DNA of 10,893 nucleotides from Clostridia bacterium (GTDB lineage: Bacteria; Bacillota; Clostridia; Christensenellales; Aristaeellaceae), in contig JAFWBZ010000375.1 of assembly GCA_017537105.1 (NCBI GenBank), positions 1-10,893 of the forward strand, read 5' to 3'. Within the stretch, counting starts at the first letter, position 1, and every line of letters begins with the position of its first letter. The position numbers were made by a program, and so were the translations under genes. The notes beneath the pieces are model-generated. The model saw only the letters and a list, made by a program, of their open reading frames with translations. It was not told where the DNA came from and did not search any database. Below are positions 1 through 6,534 of the stretch, one piece after another.

Positions 1-1983
1 CACGCAGATCAGCAGGCCGACCGGGATCCAGATGAAGGCGTAGTGCTGCATGGCCGAGGCCGACGAGACGGAATTGATGATGGTGCCCCAGGTCGCCAGC
101 GGATGCTTGACGCCCAGGCCCAGGAAGGACAGCGTGGACTCCGTCAGGATGACGCCGCCCATGCCCATCGTGGCCTGCACGATCAGCTGGGGCATGATGT
201 TGGGCACCAGGTGGTGGAAGATGCGGTCCTTCACCTTGATGCCGGTCGCCTCAGTCGCCACCATGAATTCCTGCTCGCGCAGCGTCAGAATCTGGCCGCG
301 GACCAGGCGGGCAACGCCTGCCCAGCCCATGATGCCCAGCGCCGCCATCATGATCATCAGGCGAATGTAGGTATCCATGCGCAGGGCGTCCATCATCGCG
401 CCCAGGATGATCATGATCGGCAGGGAGGGCAGGCAGTAGAAGATGTCCACCAGTCGCATGATGAACATGTCCACCCATCCGCCGTAGTAGCCGGACAGGC
501 CGCCCATGATGACGCCCAGGAAGGTCTCCAGGAACACGACCACAAACCCGACCATCAGCGAGACGCGGCCGCCGTACATGATGCGGGAGAACACGTCGAA
601 GCCGTCTCCGTCCGTGCCCAGCCAGTGCGCCCGGGAGGGCGTGTCAAACATGTTGATGACGTAGATGATCTGCTGACAGTTCACCACAAACTCGCCGGTG
701 TCCCGCTGGCTGAGCTTCAGCTCCGTCTCCTGGTAGCTGAGATTGCCCGACTCGTCGTAGACGTATTCGCCGGTCTCGGTCTGCATGGGCAGGTCGTGGA
801 CGATGGTGCCCGTCTTGGCGCCGCTTGCTACCATCTCCAGCGTCTTCTCCGTCAGCGCCTCCTTGAGGCTGTATTCCATGGTGTCGTCGCCGTTGTAGCG
901 GCGCACGGCATAGGGCGTGAGCTCCATGAATTCCCCGCCGGAGGCGCTGCTGATCACCCACTCCACGCCCCTGCGTTCGATGGTCCAGCTCTGGCCCTCG
1001 GCCTCGAAGGCTCCGTCTCCGCCGGTGGCCAGCAGCGCGGCCACGCGCATGCTGTCGGGCACCGAGGCGCCCACCTCGTAGGTGCTGAAGGTCAGGCGGC
1101 TGTACACCTTCGCCGGGGTCAGGTTCATCAGCCGGTAGACCAGCCAGGAGCTGCCCTGTTTGACCGGCGCATAGACCTCCCCACCGTATGCAAAGCTGCT
1201 TCCCTCGGCGAGCGCAGCCTCCAGCGCGGCCTCAAAGCCCTCCTCCATCGGATCGCCGGTGTACTGCAGACCATCGTAGGCCGCGGTGATGTCGTAGCTC
1301 TTGGCCTTGCCGCGGGAATAGGAATAGGTCACGCCGTCCAGCTCAAAGGTGCCGCTCTTGGCGTCCTTCTTGACGGCGTCCTGGATCGCCTGCTCCAGGC
1401 CGGCCACCTGCCGCTTGGCGTTCTCGAGCTTCTTGCCCACCATGCTGTAGGTGCCGATCACGGCCTCGGTGCTGCCGTAGGTGCACACCTCCTGGGGCTC
1501 GGCCGCAGAGAGCTGATAGACGTCGTCGGCCAGCTTTTCCGCCAGATAGCCGCTATCCTCGCCGATGACCACCTCGCTGTCGAGGCCCTCGGCGATCATC
1601 CGCTTGATGATGGAGTTCATCTTGTTGTTGACCGCGCGCTCGACGCCCGCGCCGCCGTCCAGATCGTAGCCGGTGTAGGCGGTGTTTTCCTTCACCATGC
1701 CGTAATCGACGTTGCGGGGCTCGTACTTGTAGAAGATCTGCTTCTGCCCGTAGGGGTAGAAGATCGGGCCCAGGAAGGAAAAGACGAACATCACGATCAG
1801 CATGATCGATCCGAACACGGCCAGCCGATTGCGGATAAAGCGCTTGAACACCTGACGGCCCGGGGAGAGCACCTTGACGCGGGACAGGTCGTCCAGCTTC
1901 ACCTCTCCCCTGTTCTGCTGCTGTTCCTCCCGGGACGCAGCGCGCGCCTTCAGGACTTCGTTCAGATTGTAGGAACTCTTCAT
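1..1983 (-). CDS. oppC: OppC/DppC-type ABC transporter permease with a very large extracytoplasmic insertion (C-terminus outside window)
   Basis: This is the second membrane subunit of a peptide/nickel-type ABC importer. In-window length is 661 residues without a stop, so the gene runs off the left edge. Residues 1-50 are cytoplasmic and residues 52-74 form the first helix. The conserved permease core starts at HWLGTDGDGFDVFSRI (453-468), which matches the family motif GTDxxGRDxxSR, and continues into GGRVSLMVGF. The EAA coupling loop lies near residue 577 (EATGIKVKDRIFHHLVPNIM) and would contact the ATPase. In ordinary OppC proteins (about 300 residues) only some 40 residues separate helix 1 from GTD; here there are about 380. 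The extra part has no long hydrophobic stretch, so it should sit outside the membrane. Start: ATG with AAGGAGG ending 7 nt upstream; that ribosome binding site overlaps the stop of the preceding permease gene, indicating translational coupling. Substrate is not determinable, so the symbol is family-level only. Confidence 0.9.
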   Translation of the reverse strand, partial: MKSSYNLNEVLKARAASREEQQQNRGEVKLDDLSRVKVLSPGRQVFKRFIRNRLAVFGSIMLIVMFVFSFLGPIFYPYGQKQIFYKYEPRNVDYGMVKENTAYTGYDLDGGAGVERAVNNKMNSIIKRMIAEGLDSEVVIGEDSGYLAEKLADDVYQLSAAEPQEVCTYGSTEAVIGTYSMVGKKLENAKRQVAGLEQAIQDAVKKDAKSGTFELDGVTYSYSRGKAKSYDITAAYDGLQYTGDPMEEGFEAALEAALAEGSSFAYGGEVYAPVKQGSSWLVYRLMNLTPAKVYSRLTFSTYEVGASVPDSMRVAALLATGGDGAFEAEGQSWTIERRGVEWVISSASGGEFMELTPYAVRRYNGDDTMEYSLKEALTEKTLEMVASGAKTGTIVHDLPMQTETGEYVYDESGNLSYQETELKLSQRDTGEFVVNCQQIIYVINMFDTPSRAHWLGTDGDGFDVFSRIMYGGRVSLMVGFVVVFLETFLGVIMGGLSGYYGGWVDMFIMRLVDIFYCLPSLPIMIILGAMMDALRMDTYIRLMIMMAALGIMGWAGVARLVRGQILTLREQEFMVATEATGIKVKDRIFHHLVPNIMPQLIVQATMGMGGVILTESTLSFLGLGVKHPLATWGTIINSVSSASAMQHYAFIWIPVGLLICV
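946..1395 (-). repeat. Degenerate protein repeats inside the permease insertion
   Basis: Three segments of the insertion share the pattern helix with spaced Leu/Ala, then Gly, then F-x-x-x-G-x-x-Y/W, a short charged turn and a second aromatic or beta-like stretch. Unit 1 is residues 197-234 (core SGTFELDGVTYSYSRG), unit 2 is 249-285 (core GSSFAYGGEVYAPVKQGSSW) and unit 3 is 311-346 (core DGAFEAEGQSWTIERRGVEW). Units 1 and 3 align best. A further GD-x-M-E motif recurs at YTGDPMEEG (241-249) and YNGDDTMEY (363-371). The similarity is at protein level by eye only; the DNA is not obviously repeated. It could be convergence from simple alpha-beta hairpin architecture. Confidence 0.35.
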
Positions 1984-1996
1984 GTGACGCCCTCCT

Positions 1997-2986
1997 TTAG
2001 CTCAGCCGCACGCGGGGGTCCACCGCCGCGTACAGCAGGTCGGAGATCAGGTTGCCCAGCAGCGTCAGTATGGAGATAAATGCCAGGTAGAACATGATGA
2101 ACGGGATGTCCGCCTGGGTCATGGACGTATACGAGGCGTAGCCAATGCCGCGGATGGAGAACAGCGTCTCGGTGATCAGCGCGCCGGAGAACAGGCCCGG
2201 CAGCGTGCCGCCCAGCATGGTCACCAGGGGAATGAACGTGTTGCGGAAGGCGTGGTAGTTGATGACCTTCTTCTCCGGCACGCCCCTGGCCCGGGCGGTG
2301 CGGATGTAGTCGGCGTTCAGCACTTCCAGCATATTGGTACGGGTGTAGCGCATCAGTCCGCCGATGCTGATGATCACCAGCGTGATCAGCGGCATCACGA
2401 AGTGCCTGGCCACATCCAGGAATTTTCCGAATTGGGACAGGGTCATGTAGTCGCGGCCCTGCATGCCAGAGAGATCAAACCAGCCGAGCTTGACCGAGAA
2501 GACGTACTTCAGCACCGTCGCGACGAAGAAGGTGGGCATTGAAATGCACACCATGGCCACCACGGTGGTAAAATAGTCTGTGAAGCTGTACTGCTTTCTT
2601 GCCGCCGTAATGCCCAGCGGTATGGCGATGAGAATTTCAAAGATAAAGGATACAAAGCCCAGCGCAAAGCTGTACCAAACCGTGTTGTGGAATTCCCTGG
2701 TCACCGGGATGGTCCAGGCCCAGCTGTCCCCCCAGTTGCCTCTGACGGCGTTTCCGAGCCACACAAAGTAGCCGCCGACCACGCCCTTGTCCATGCCGTA
2801 CTGCGCGTTCAGGTCCTCGAGCCACTCCGCGTAGCTCTTCGTCGCACCGGGGCGTGACGCCAGTTCGCGCGCCTTCGTCTCCACATAGCCGGACGGCATG
2901 TTGTACATCAGCATATAGATAATGAACATGACGAAGAACAGTATCAATACGCTGTAGAGCAGACGTTTGACCGTATACTTGAGCAT
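1997..2986 (-). CDS. oppB: OppB/DppB-type ABC transporter permease
   Basis: This is the first membrane subunit of the peptide-type importer, pairing with the downstream C-type permease to form the channel. The 329 residues are a normal family length. Helix 1 is at 7-30, followed by an extracytoplasmic stretch to about 100. Five further helices lie near 103-128, 138-165, 196-213, 257-275 and 295-320. The EAA loop is EVLNADYIRTARARG (221-235) followed by FRNTFIPLVT, and the C-terminus ends in the usual DPRVRLS. I chose ATG at 2986, giving MLKYTVKRLLYS, because GGGAAG lies about 6 nt upstream and family members begin this way. A GTG four codons earlier (2998) is also open but has no clear ribosome binding site. 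The stop lies 13 nt before the next permease, so the two are one transcription unit. Substrate is unknown; the symbol is by family. Confidence 0.93.
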   Translation of the reverse strand: MLKYTVKRLLYSVLILFFVMFIIYMLMYNMPSGYVETKARELASRPGATKSYAEWLEDLNAQYGMDKGVVGGYFVWLGNAVRGNWGDSWAWTIPVTREFHNTVWYSFALGFVSFIFEILIAIPLGITAARKQYSFTDYFTTVVAMVCISMPTFFVATVLKYVFSVKLGWFDLSGMQGRDYMTLSQFGKFLDVARHFVMPLITLVIISIGGLMRYTRTNMLEVLNADYIRTARARGVPEKKVINYHAFRNTFIPLVTMLGGTLPGLFSGALITETLFSIRGIGYASYTSMTQADIPFIMFYLAFISILTLLGNLISDLLYAAVDPRVRLS

Positions 2987-3044
2987 CGTGCTTCCCACTT
3001 TCTGTCAGGGATCCGCGGTCCAAACCTCCCGCATTTCCCGGAAT

Positions 3045-3095
3045 AAAAAAACAACCATCTGCATGAACGGAGGGAAAGCCCTCCGTTCATGCAGA
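3045..3095 (-). terminator. Intrinsic terminator or attenuator between binding-protein and permease genes
   Basis: A perfect 17-bp inverted repeat (3058-3074 with 3079-3095) encloses a 4-nt loop. On the minus strand it is followed by TGGTTG and then seven T's (3051-3045). It begins 41 nt after the binding-protein stop. The T-run is offset 6 nt from the stem, which may weaken termination. No clear promoter is visible between it and the first permease, so the permeases probably depend on readthrough. The stem could also protect the 3' end of the binding-protein mRNA. Confidence 0.8.
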
Positions 3096-3136
3096 GTCAA
3101 AGCTGTTAAGCTATGCGCGTTCGATTCCCCGAAGGC

Positions 3137-5395
3137 TTACTTGAGAGCCAGGGTCTCGACCTCGGCATACCAGTTCCAGTAGGGGGTCATGTCCTGCGGA
3201 ATGGTATCGATGTCCACGCGCTCAGTGGAGAAGGTGGTGCAATCCTTGCGCTGATACAGCGGCAGCTCGCAGCCCCAATCCATGATGATGCCCATGGCAT
3301 CCTTGTAGATGCTCTTGCGCTCCTCGGTGTCGGCGCTGCTGCGGCCGGCCTTGATCAGCTCGTCCAGATCGGCGTCGTCCACGGAGTAGTGGTTGGAGTT
3401 GGTGCCGTTGCCGTGCGCGTTGGCGCCGGAGTAGACCTGGGTCATATCCGGGTCGACGGTGGACTGCCAGGCGGCGGCCCACATCATGGCGGTGTTGCCC
3501 TCCAGGGCGTTGTTCCACACGCTGGTGCCGACGTCGTTCACCTGCAGGGTGATGCCCAGCTCAGCCAGCACGTTGCTGGCGGCCACGGCCACGCCGTAGG
3601 CGGGGTGATCCTGCTGGCCCTGGCCGGGGATCATGACCTCATAGGTCGCGTTGACGTCGGTGAACTTGCCTTCCGCCTCGTCGAAGGTGAAGCCCGCAGC
3701 CTTGAAGTAGCCGATGGCGGCCTGCTTGGCGGCCTCGTAGCGCTGCTCCTCACTCATGGAAGCGTCGTAGATGTCGTTGCCGTCCACGTCCACGGAGTAG
3801 GCATTGCGATAGCCCTCGTCCGCCGGCTTGGGAGCGGCCCAGCTGGTGTTGGAGATGGGATACTGGATGACGGAGGCGCGGTCGCCGTAGTAGGAGTTGA
3901 TGACGGTGTCGCGATAGACGGCCAGCAGGGTCATGAAGCCCTTGCGCAGCGCCTTGGAGGCGTCGGAGGCGGGTTCGCCGTTCACGTTCACCAGGTCGGC
4001 GTTGATGCCCAGGTAGCCGTAGCCGCGGTAGTCGACCAGCACAGTGTGGATCTTGTCGCCCACCAGATCATCGTTGCCGTTGGCGTCCTTGATGGCCTTC
4101 ACGGTGTCGTCGCTGATGGACGGCACGGCGATGTCGAAGCTGCCGGTCACGATGCCGGGCACGTAGTCGGAGTCCACGGATTCCTGCATCAGCAGCACCG
4201 GAACCTTGGGCTCGCCCTTGTAATAGTAGGGGTTGGCCTTCAGAGTGACAACGCCCTTGTCATAGCCTTCGAAGACATAGGGGCCGCAGCCGAGGGGCTC
4301 GGTGTTCTTGGCCTTCACGCCGGACAGATCGCCCTTGGTAAAGCCAAAGCTGTTGTTCTCGTAGTCGTACAGGGAAGCGTCGCCGTAGTAGTGCAGGGGC
4401 GCCACGGTGAAGGCCATGTTGTAGATGGCGGTGGCGTCGTACTCGGTCATGTGCACGGTCAGGCTGTAGTCGCCGGTGCGGATGATGCCGGCGATGTTGG
4501 CGGCGCCTTCACCGGTGTTCACGCCGACCTCGTAGTCAGCGCCCAGCGCGGCGATGGTCAGGCCCAGACGGTCGGAACCGGCGGTCTCGGTGGCCTCGGC
4601 CTCCTCCACGGTGTCATAGGCGGCCACGATGGCATCCCAGAAATCAGGGGTGGTGGCGTCCTCCGCCAGCTCGAAGCCCCAGTTGGCGGCACAGGCGGCC
4701 ACGCTGTCGTCGGCGGCGTTGTAGCCGTTGGAGATGCAGTAGTCGCAGATCTCCTGCGCGAAGGCCGCGCCGGCTTCCTCGTTGTAGAACTTCCAGAACT
4801 CGTTGTACTGCTCCTCGGTGTAGAGGTCGTTGGCCACATAGCCTTCGCCCTCGCCGTCCGCGAAGATCTTGCTGCCGCGGCTCTCCATGCCGCTGCGATA
4901 GGCCTCCATGCCCTCGATGGGCAGGGCGTAGATGGTGGAAGAGCCATCATAGGTGGGATCGCACAGCACGTAGATGCCGAAGATGACGTCGTCGATGGTG
5001 GCGGGCTCGCCGTCGGAGAAGACGATGTCATCGCGCATGGTCAGGTTGTAGTCAACGCTGCCGTCGTCGTTCTGTACGACTTCGACATTGCCCATGCCCT
5101 TGTATTCGTAATCGGAGCCGTTGTAGTCAACGGTCTCGCCGTCAATGCCGTTGTTGATCACAGCGCCGCCGCGGTCAGCCGCCAGCAGGAGCGCCTGGGT
5201 CAGGTCAACGACCTCCATATCGTAGGCGGTCGTCGCGAAGAAGGGGCTGAACTTCTGGCCGAAGGTCGAGGTGGCATACACCATCGCGCCCTCCGTCCGC
5301 TCCTCGGCCGCTTCCTCGGCCACGCCGCTGAGGGTCAGCGCACAGGCCAGGATCAGCGCGAGAACGAGCGCAAGAAGCTTGTTCAGGTTGCTCAT
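3137..5395 (-). CDS. Peptide-type ABC transporter substrate-binding protein (SBP family 5), enlarged
   Basis: This is the extracytoplasmic receptor that hands substrate to the downstream permeases. A signal peptide is visible: NK at 5-6, hydrophobic core 7-23, and a likely signal peptidase I site after SGVA (26) before an acidic stretch. LILAC at 14-18 resembles a lipobox, but the hydrophobic core continues past that Cys, so lipidation is doubtful. Family 5 hallmarks include RDDIVFSDGEPATIDDVIFG (121-140), the LGCGPYVFEGYDKG region followed by NPYYYKG, and near the C-terminus WAAAWQSTVDPDMTQVY and CELPLYQRKD. The 752 residues exceed the usual 500-600. The surplus is mainly residues 165-295, a helical, acidic, Cys-containing stretch (CDYC at 217-220, C235). 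Start: ATG with AAGGAGG 9 nt upstream. Peptide is the default substrate guess, but the family also binds nickel, sugars and other ligands. Confidence 0.93.
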   Translation of the reverse strand: MSNLNKLLALVLALILACALTLSGVAEEAAEERTEGAMVYATSTFGQKFSPFFATTAYDMEVVDLTQALLLAADRGGAVINNGIDGETVDYNGSDYEYKGMGNVEVVQNDDGSVDYNLTMRDDIVFSDGEPATIDDVIFGIYVLCDPTYDGSSTIYALPIEGMEAYRSGMESRGSKIFADGEGEGYVANDLYTEEQYNEFWKFYNEEAGAAFAQEICDYCISNGYNAADDSVAACAANWGFELAEDATTPDFWDAIVAAYDTVEEAEATETAGSDRLGLTIAALGADYEVGVNTGEGAANIAGIIRTGDYSLTVHMTEYDATAIYNMAFTVAPLHYYGDASLYDYENNSFGFTKGDLSGVKAKNTEPLGCGPYVFEGYDKGVVTLKANPYYYKGEPKVPVLLMQESVDSDYVPGIVTGSFDIAVPSISDDTVKAIKDANGNDDLVGDKIHTVLVDYRGYGYLGINADLVNVNGEPASDASKALRKGFMTLLAVYRDTVINSYYGDRASVIQYPISNTSWAAPKPADEGYRNAYSVDVDGNDIYDASMSEEQRYEAAKQAAIGYFKAAGFTFDEAEGKFTDVNATYEVMIPGQGQQDHPAYGVAVAASNVLAELGITLQVNDVGTSVWNNALEGNTAMMWAAAWQSTVDPDMTQVYSGANAHGNGTNSNHYSVDDADLDELIKAGRSSADTEERKSIYKDAMGIIMDWGCELPLYQRKDCTTFSTERVDIDTIPQDMTPYWNWYAEVETLALK

Positions 5396-5404
5396 GTTAC
5401 TTTT

Positions 5405-5450
5405 CCTCCTTGAATAATATTATTATACGAATTGGACTTCGCATAACAGA
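5405..5450 (-). promoter_or_regulatory. Promoter-like signal and ribosome binding site for the importer operon
   Basis: A perfect TATAAT lies at 5427-5422 on the minus strand, and AAGGAGG lies at 5411-5405 just in front of the binding-protein ATG. The -35 is poor (TCTGTT at 5450-5445, spacing 17). The predicted transcript would have only about a 20-nt leader. A 12-bp AT palindrome, AATAATATTATT (5413-5424), overlaps the -10 and could be an operator or simply AT-rich promoter DNA. Readthrough from the upstream membrane-protein gene is also possible, since no terminator separates them. Confidence 0.45.
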
Positions 5451-5454
5451 CAGA

Positions 5455-5991
5455 TCATTCCGCCTTTCGGCACTTCAGCCGCTTCCAGAGGCGGTGGCAG
5501 CACAGCCCGACAGACAGCAGCACGGCCGCGCCCAGCGAAAAGGCGATGTCGCCGCGCAGCAGCGCCGTGCGCCGCAGCAAATTCACGCCCTCGCCCGCCA
5601 GCGCGATGCCCGAAAGCAGCGCGACAAAGAAGGAACAGGCGGGACAGCGGTTCTCCAGCTGATCGGCGTGCCGATGCTCCAGAGGCTCTGCAGTCCGCTG
5701 CGTCCGGAGCAGGGTGGCCGACATCAGTGCCAGCGGCACCGCTGCAAAGGCAAAGGGCAGGGACACCCACAGCGTGCGCGAAGCCGCAGACAGCGGCACA
5801 AGCGCCCCGACGAAGGCCAGCCAGCCCAGCGCACACAAAAGCAACGCCCGCCTCAGCAGGCGCCTCGCGGTCACCGCGCCCTCGGCGAAACAGTACGCCG
5901 CGCCGATGTATTCGTAATCTGTTTTGATGCGGCCGTGGCCGTCGATGGACTCGATCAGGCGATAGTCGCCCACATAGCGGTTTCTCGACAC
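5455..5991 (-). CDS. Small four-helix membrane protein of unknown function
   Basis: I do not recognise a named family. From GTG 5991 the product is 178 residues, starting MSRNRYVGDYRLIESID, a soluble head of about 45 residues with GRIKTDYEYIGAAY. Four hydrophobic segments follow near 46-66, 76-97, 120-141 and 149-169, and the tail is basic (KRLKCRK). A cytoplasmic-side CPAC sits just before helix 3. Two starts compete. GTG 5991 has GGAGG (6000-5996) only 4 nt upstream. GTG 6018 (187 residues) adds MICDACGGS, whose CxxC could pair with CPAC as a metal site, but it has no ribosome binding site and sits at the predicted transcription start. I prefer 5991. Another frame is open across the same stretch, but only this one gives clean membrane helices. 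The gene is divergent from the HTH regulator and 59 nt upstream of the importer's binding protein. Confidence 0.7.
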   Translation of the reverse strand: MSRNRYVGDYRLIESIDGHGRIKTDYEYIGAAYCFAEGAVTARRLLRRALLLCALGWLAFVGALVPLSAASRTLWVSLPFAFAAVPLALMSATLLRTQRTAEPLEHRHADQLENRCPACSFFVALLSGIALAGEGVNLLRRTALLRGDIAFSLGAAVLLSVGLCCHRLWKRLKCRKAE

Positions 5992-6024
5992 GCTGCCTCC
6001 ACAAGCATCGCAGATCACACCACG

Positions 6025-6053
6025 ATTTTATACCAATGTATCATAAATCTCAA
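6025..6053 (-). promoter_or_regulatory. Candidate promoter for the membrane-protein gene
   Basis: On the minus strand TTGAGA (6053-6048) is 17 nt from TAAAAT (6030-6025). Overlapping this is an extended -10-like TGGTATAAA (6035-6027). The predicted transcription start is about 6018-6020, giving a leader of roughly 27 nt to GTG 5991, or a leaderless message if GTG 6018 is used. An inverted repeat ATAC-CAAT-GTAT (6030-6041) lies inside the spacer and -10 and is a possible operator. The non-coding stretch from here to 6257 otherwise shows only the promoter of the divergent gene. Confidence 0.45.
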
Positions 6054-6214
6054 CCGATTATATCACAGAATCGGGCCAATGGCAATACCAAAATGCCGCC
6101 GATATGCGGTTCTGCGGGAAATATAACCATGCTGCCGGCCCTCGCAAACCGCGCACTGTCCAGTTATTTTTCCACAAACCGCTTTTTTCTGTCACCAAAC
6201 CCCGCCCTTCCATA

Positions 6215-6230
6215 TGGTATACTGAATACC
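6215..6230 (+). promoter_or_regulatory. Extended -10 promoter with overlapping dyad for the HTH gene
   Basis: TGGTATACT (6215-6223) is an extended -10; no good -35 is present at the standard distance. The inverted repeat GGTAT-ACTGA-ATACC (6216-6230) covers the -10 and the region just downstream, where an autorepressor would be expected to bind. The start would fall near 6230, leaving a leader of about 28 nt that contains GGAGG at 6246-6250. Confidence 0.5.
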
Positions 6231-6257
6231 CAGCTTGAACAGATCGGAGGCGTCTGC

Positions 6258-6461
6258 ATGGTCATCTCCTACCAGCACTTGTGGAAGCTATTGGAAGAGC
6301 GGCACATCACCAGGAAGGAACTCGCCCGCAGAGCGGGCATCAGCGAAACGACCGTACGGAACATGGTGGCGGGGCAAAACGTGAGTCTCGACGTCCTGGG
6401 CAAGATCTGCGGCGCGCTGCACGTCGATCTGGGAGACATCGCCCAGTTCGTGCGCGCGTAG
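6258..6461 (+). CDS. Small Xre/Cro-type helix-turn-helix transcriptional regulator
   Basis: A 67-residue protein that is essentially one Cro/C1-type HTH domain. Helix 1 covers LWKLLEERH (8-16), helix 2 covers RKELARRAG (19-27), and the recognition helix is SETTVRNMVAG (29-39). NVSLDVLGKICGALHVDLGDI (41-61) forms the last helices, matching the compact HTH_26-like class. There is no sensor or dimerisation domain. Start: ATG with GGAGG 7 nt upstream; the reading frame is open farther upstream to 6036, but that part crosses the promoter and looks non-coding. It is the only plus-strand gene, divergent from the membrane-protein gene and convergent with the aldo/keto reductase. A role as autoregulator and regulator of the divergent gene is inference from position and the shared GGTAT half-sites. 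Confidence 0.85.
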   Translation: MVISYQHLWKLLEERHITRKELARRAGISETTVRNMVAGQNVSLDVLGKICGALHVDLGDIAQFVRA

Positions 6462-6474
6462 GCGCAGAAATGCC

Positions 6475-6525
6475 AAAGACACAGTCCGACGCGGAGCAAT
6501 GACCGCGGCGGACTGTGTCTTTTTT
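6475..6525 (+). terminator. Intrinsic terminator of the HTH gene
   Basis: A perfect 14-bp stem (6475-6488 with 6509-6522) has a 20-nt apical part that contains a further GCGG/CCGC pairing (6491-6494 with 6503-6506). It ends in a run of six T's on the plus strand (6520-6525), beginning 13 nt after the HTH stop. The minus-strand gene ends only about 10 nt away. In that direction the stem is followed by just TTTGGCATTT, so it may act weakly in both directions. Confidence 0.85.
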
Positions 6526-6534
6526 CCCTGTTCT

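Noticed and set aside
43..2079. A 678-residue plus-strand open frame opposite the OppC gene
   Set aside because: Same cause: His/Asp/Gln/Ala-rich antisense translation of a gene with intact permease motifs, with no convincing ribosome binding site.
3005..3034. Nine-codon minus-strand open frame between the terminator and OppB, as a possible leader peptide
   Set aside because: No good ribosome binding site and no run of regulatory codons; the length is expected by chance.
3113..5413. A 766-residue plus-strand open frame covering the whole binding-protein gene
   Set aside because: It is the antisense mirror of a clear family 5 binding protein. The product is a Gly/Val/His-rich string with no family motif, explained by the rarity of TTA, CTA and TCA codons in GC-rich coding DNA.
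5423..6004. A second minus-strand frame overlapping the small membrane protein
   Set aside because: Arg/Ala/Gly-rich without regular hydrophobic segments. The other frame gives four clean helices and a ribosome binding site, and this one would overrun the importer promoter.
6168..6178. TTTTTCCACA resembling a DnaA box
   Set aside because: It is a single site with a mismatch, and there are no further boxes, AT-rich unwinding element or replication genes nearby.
6036..6257. N-terminal extension of the HTH gene from an upstream ATG
   Set aside because: It crosses the extended -10 and has composition unlike coding DNA here; ATG 6258 has GGAGG at ideal spacing.
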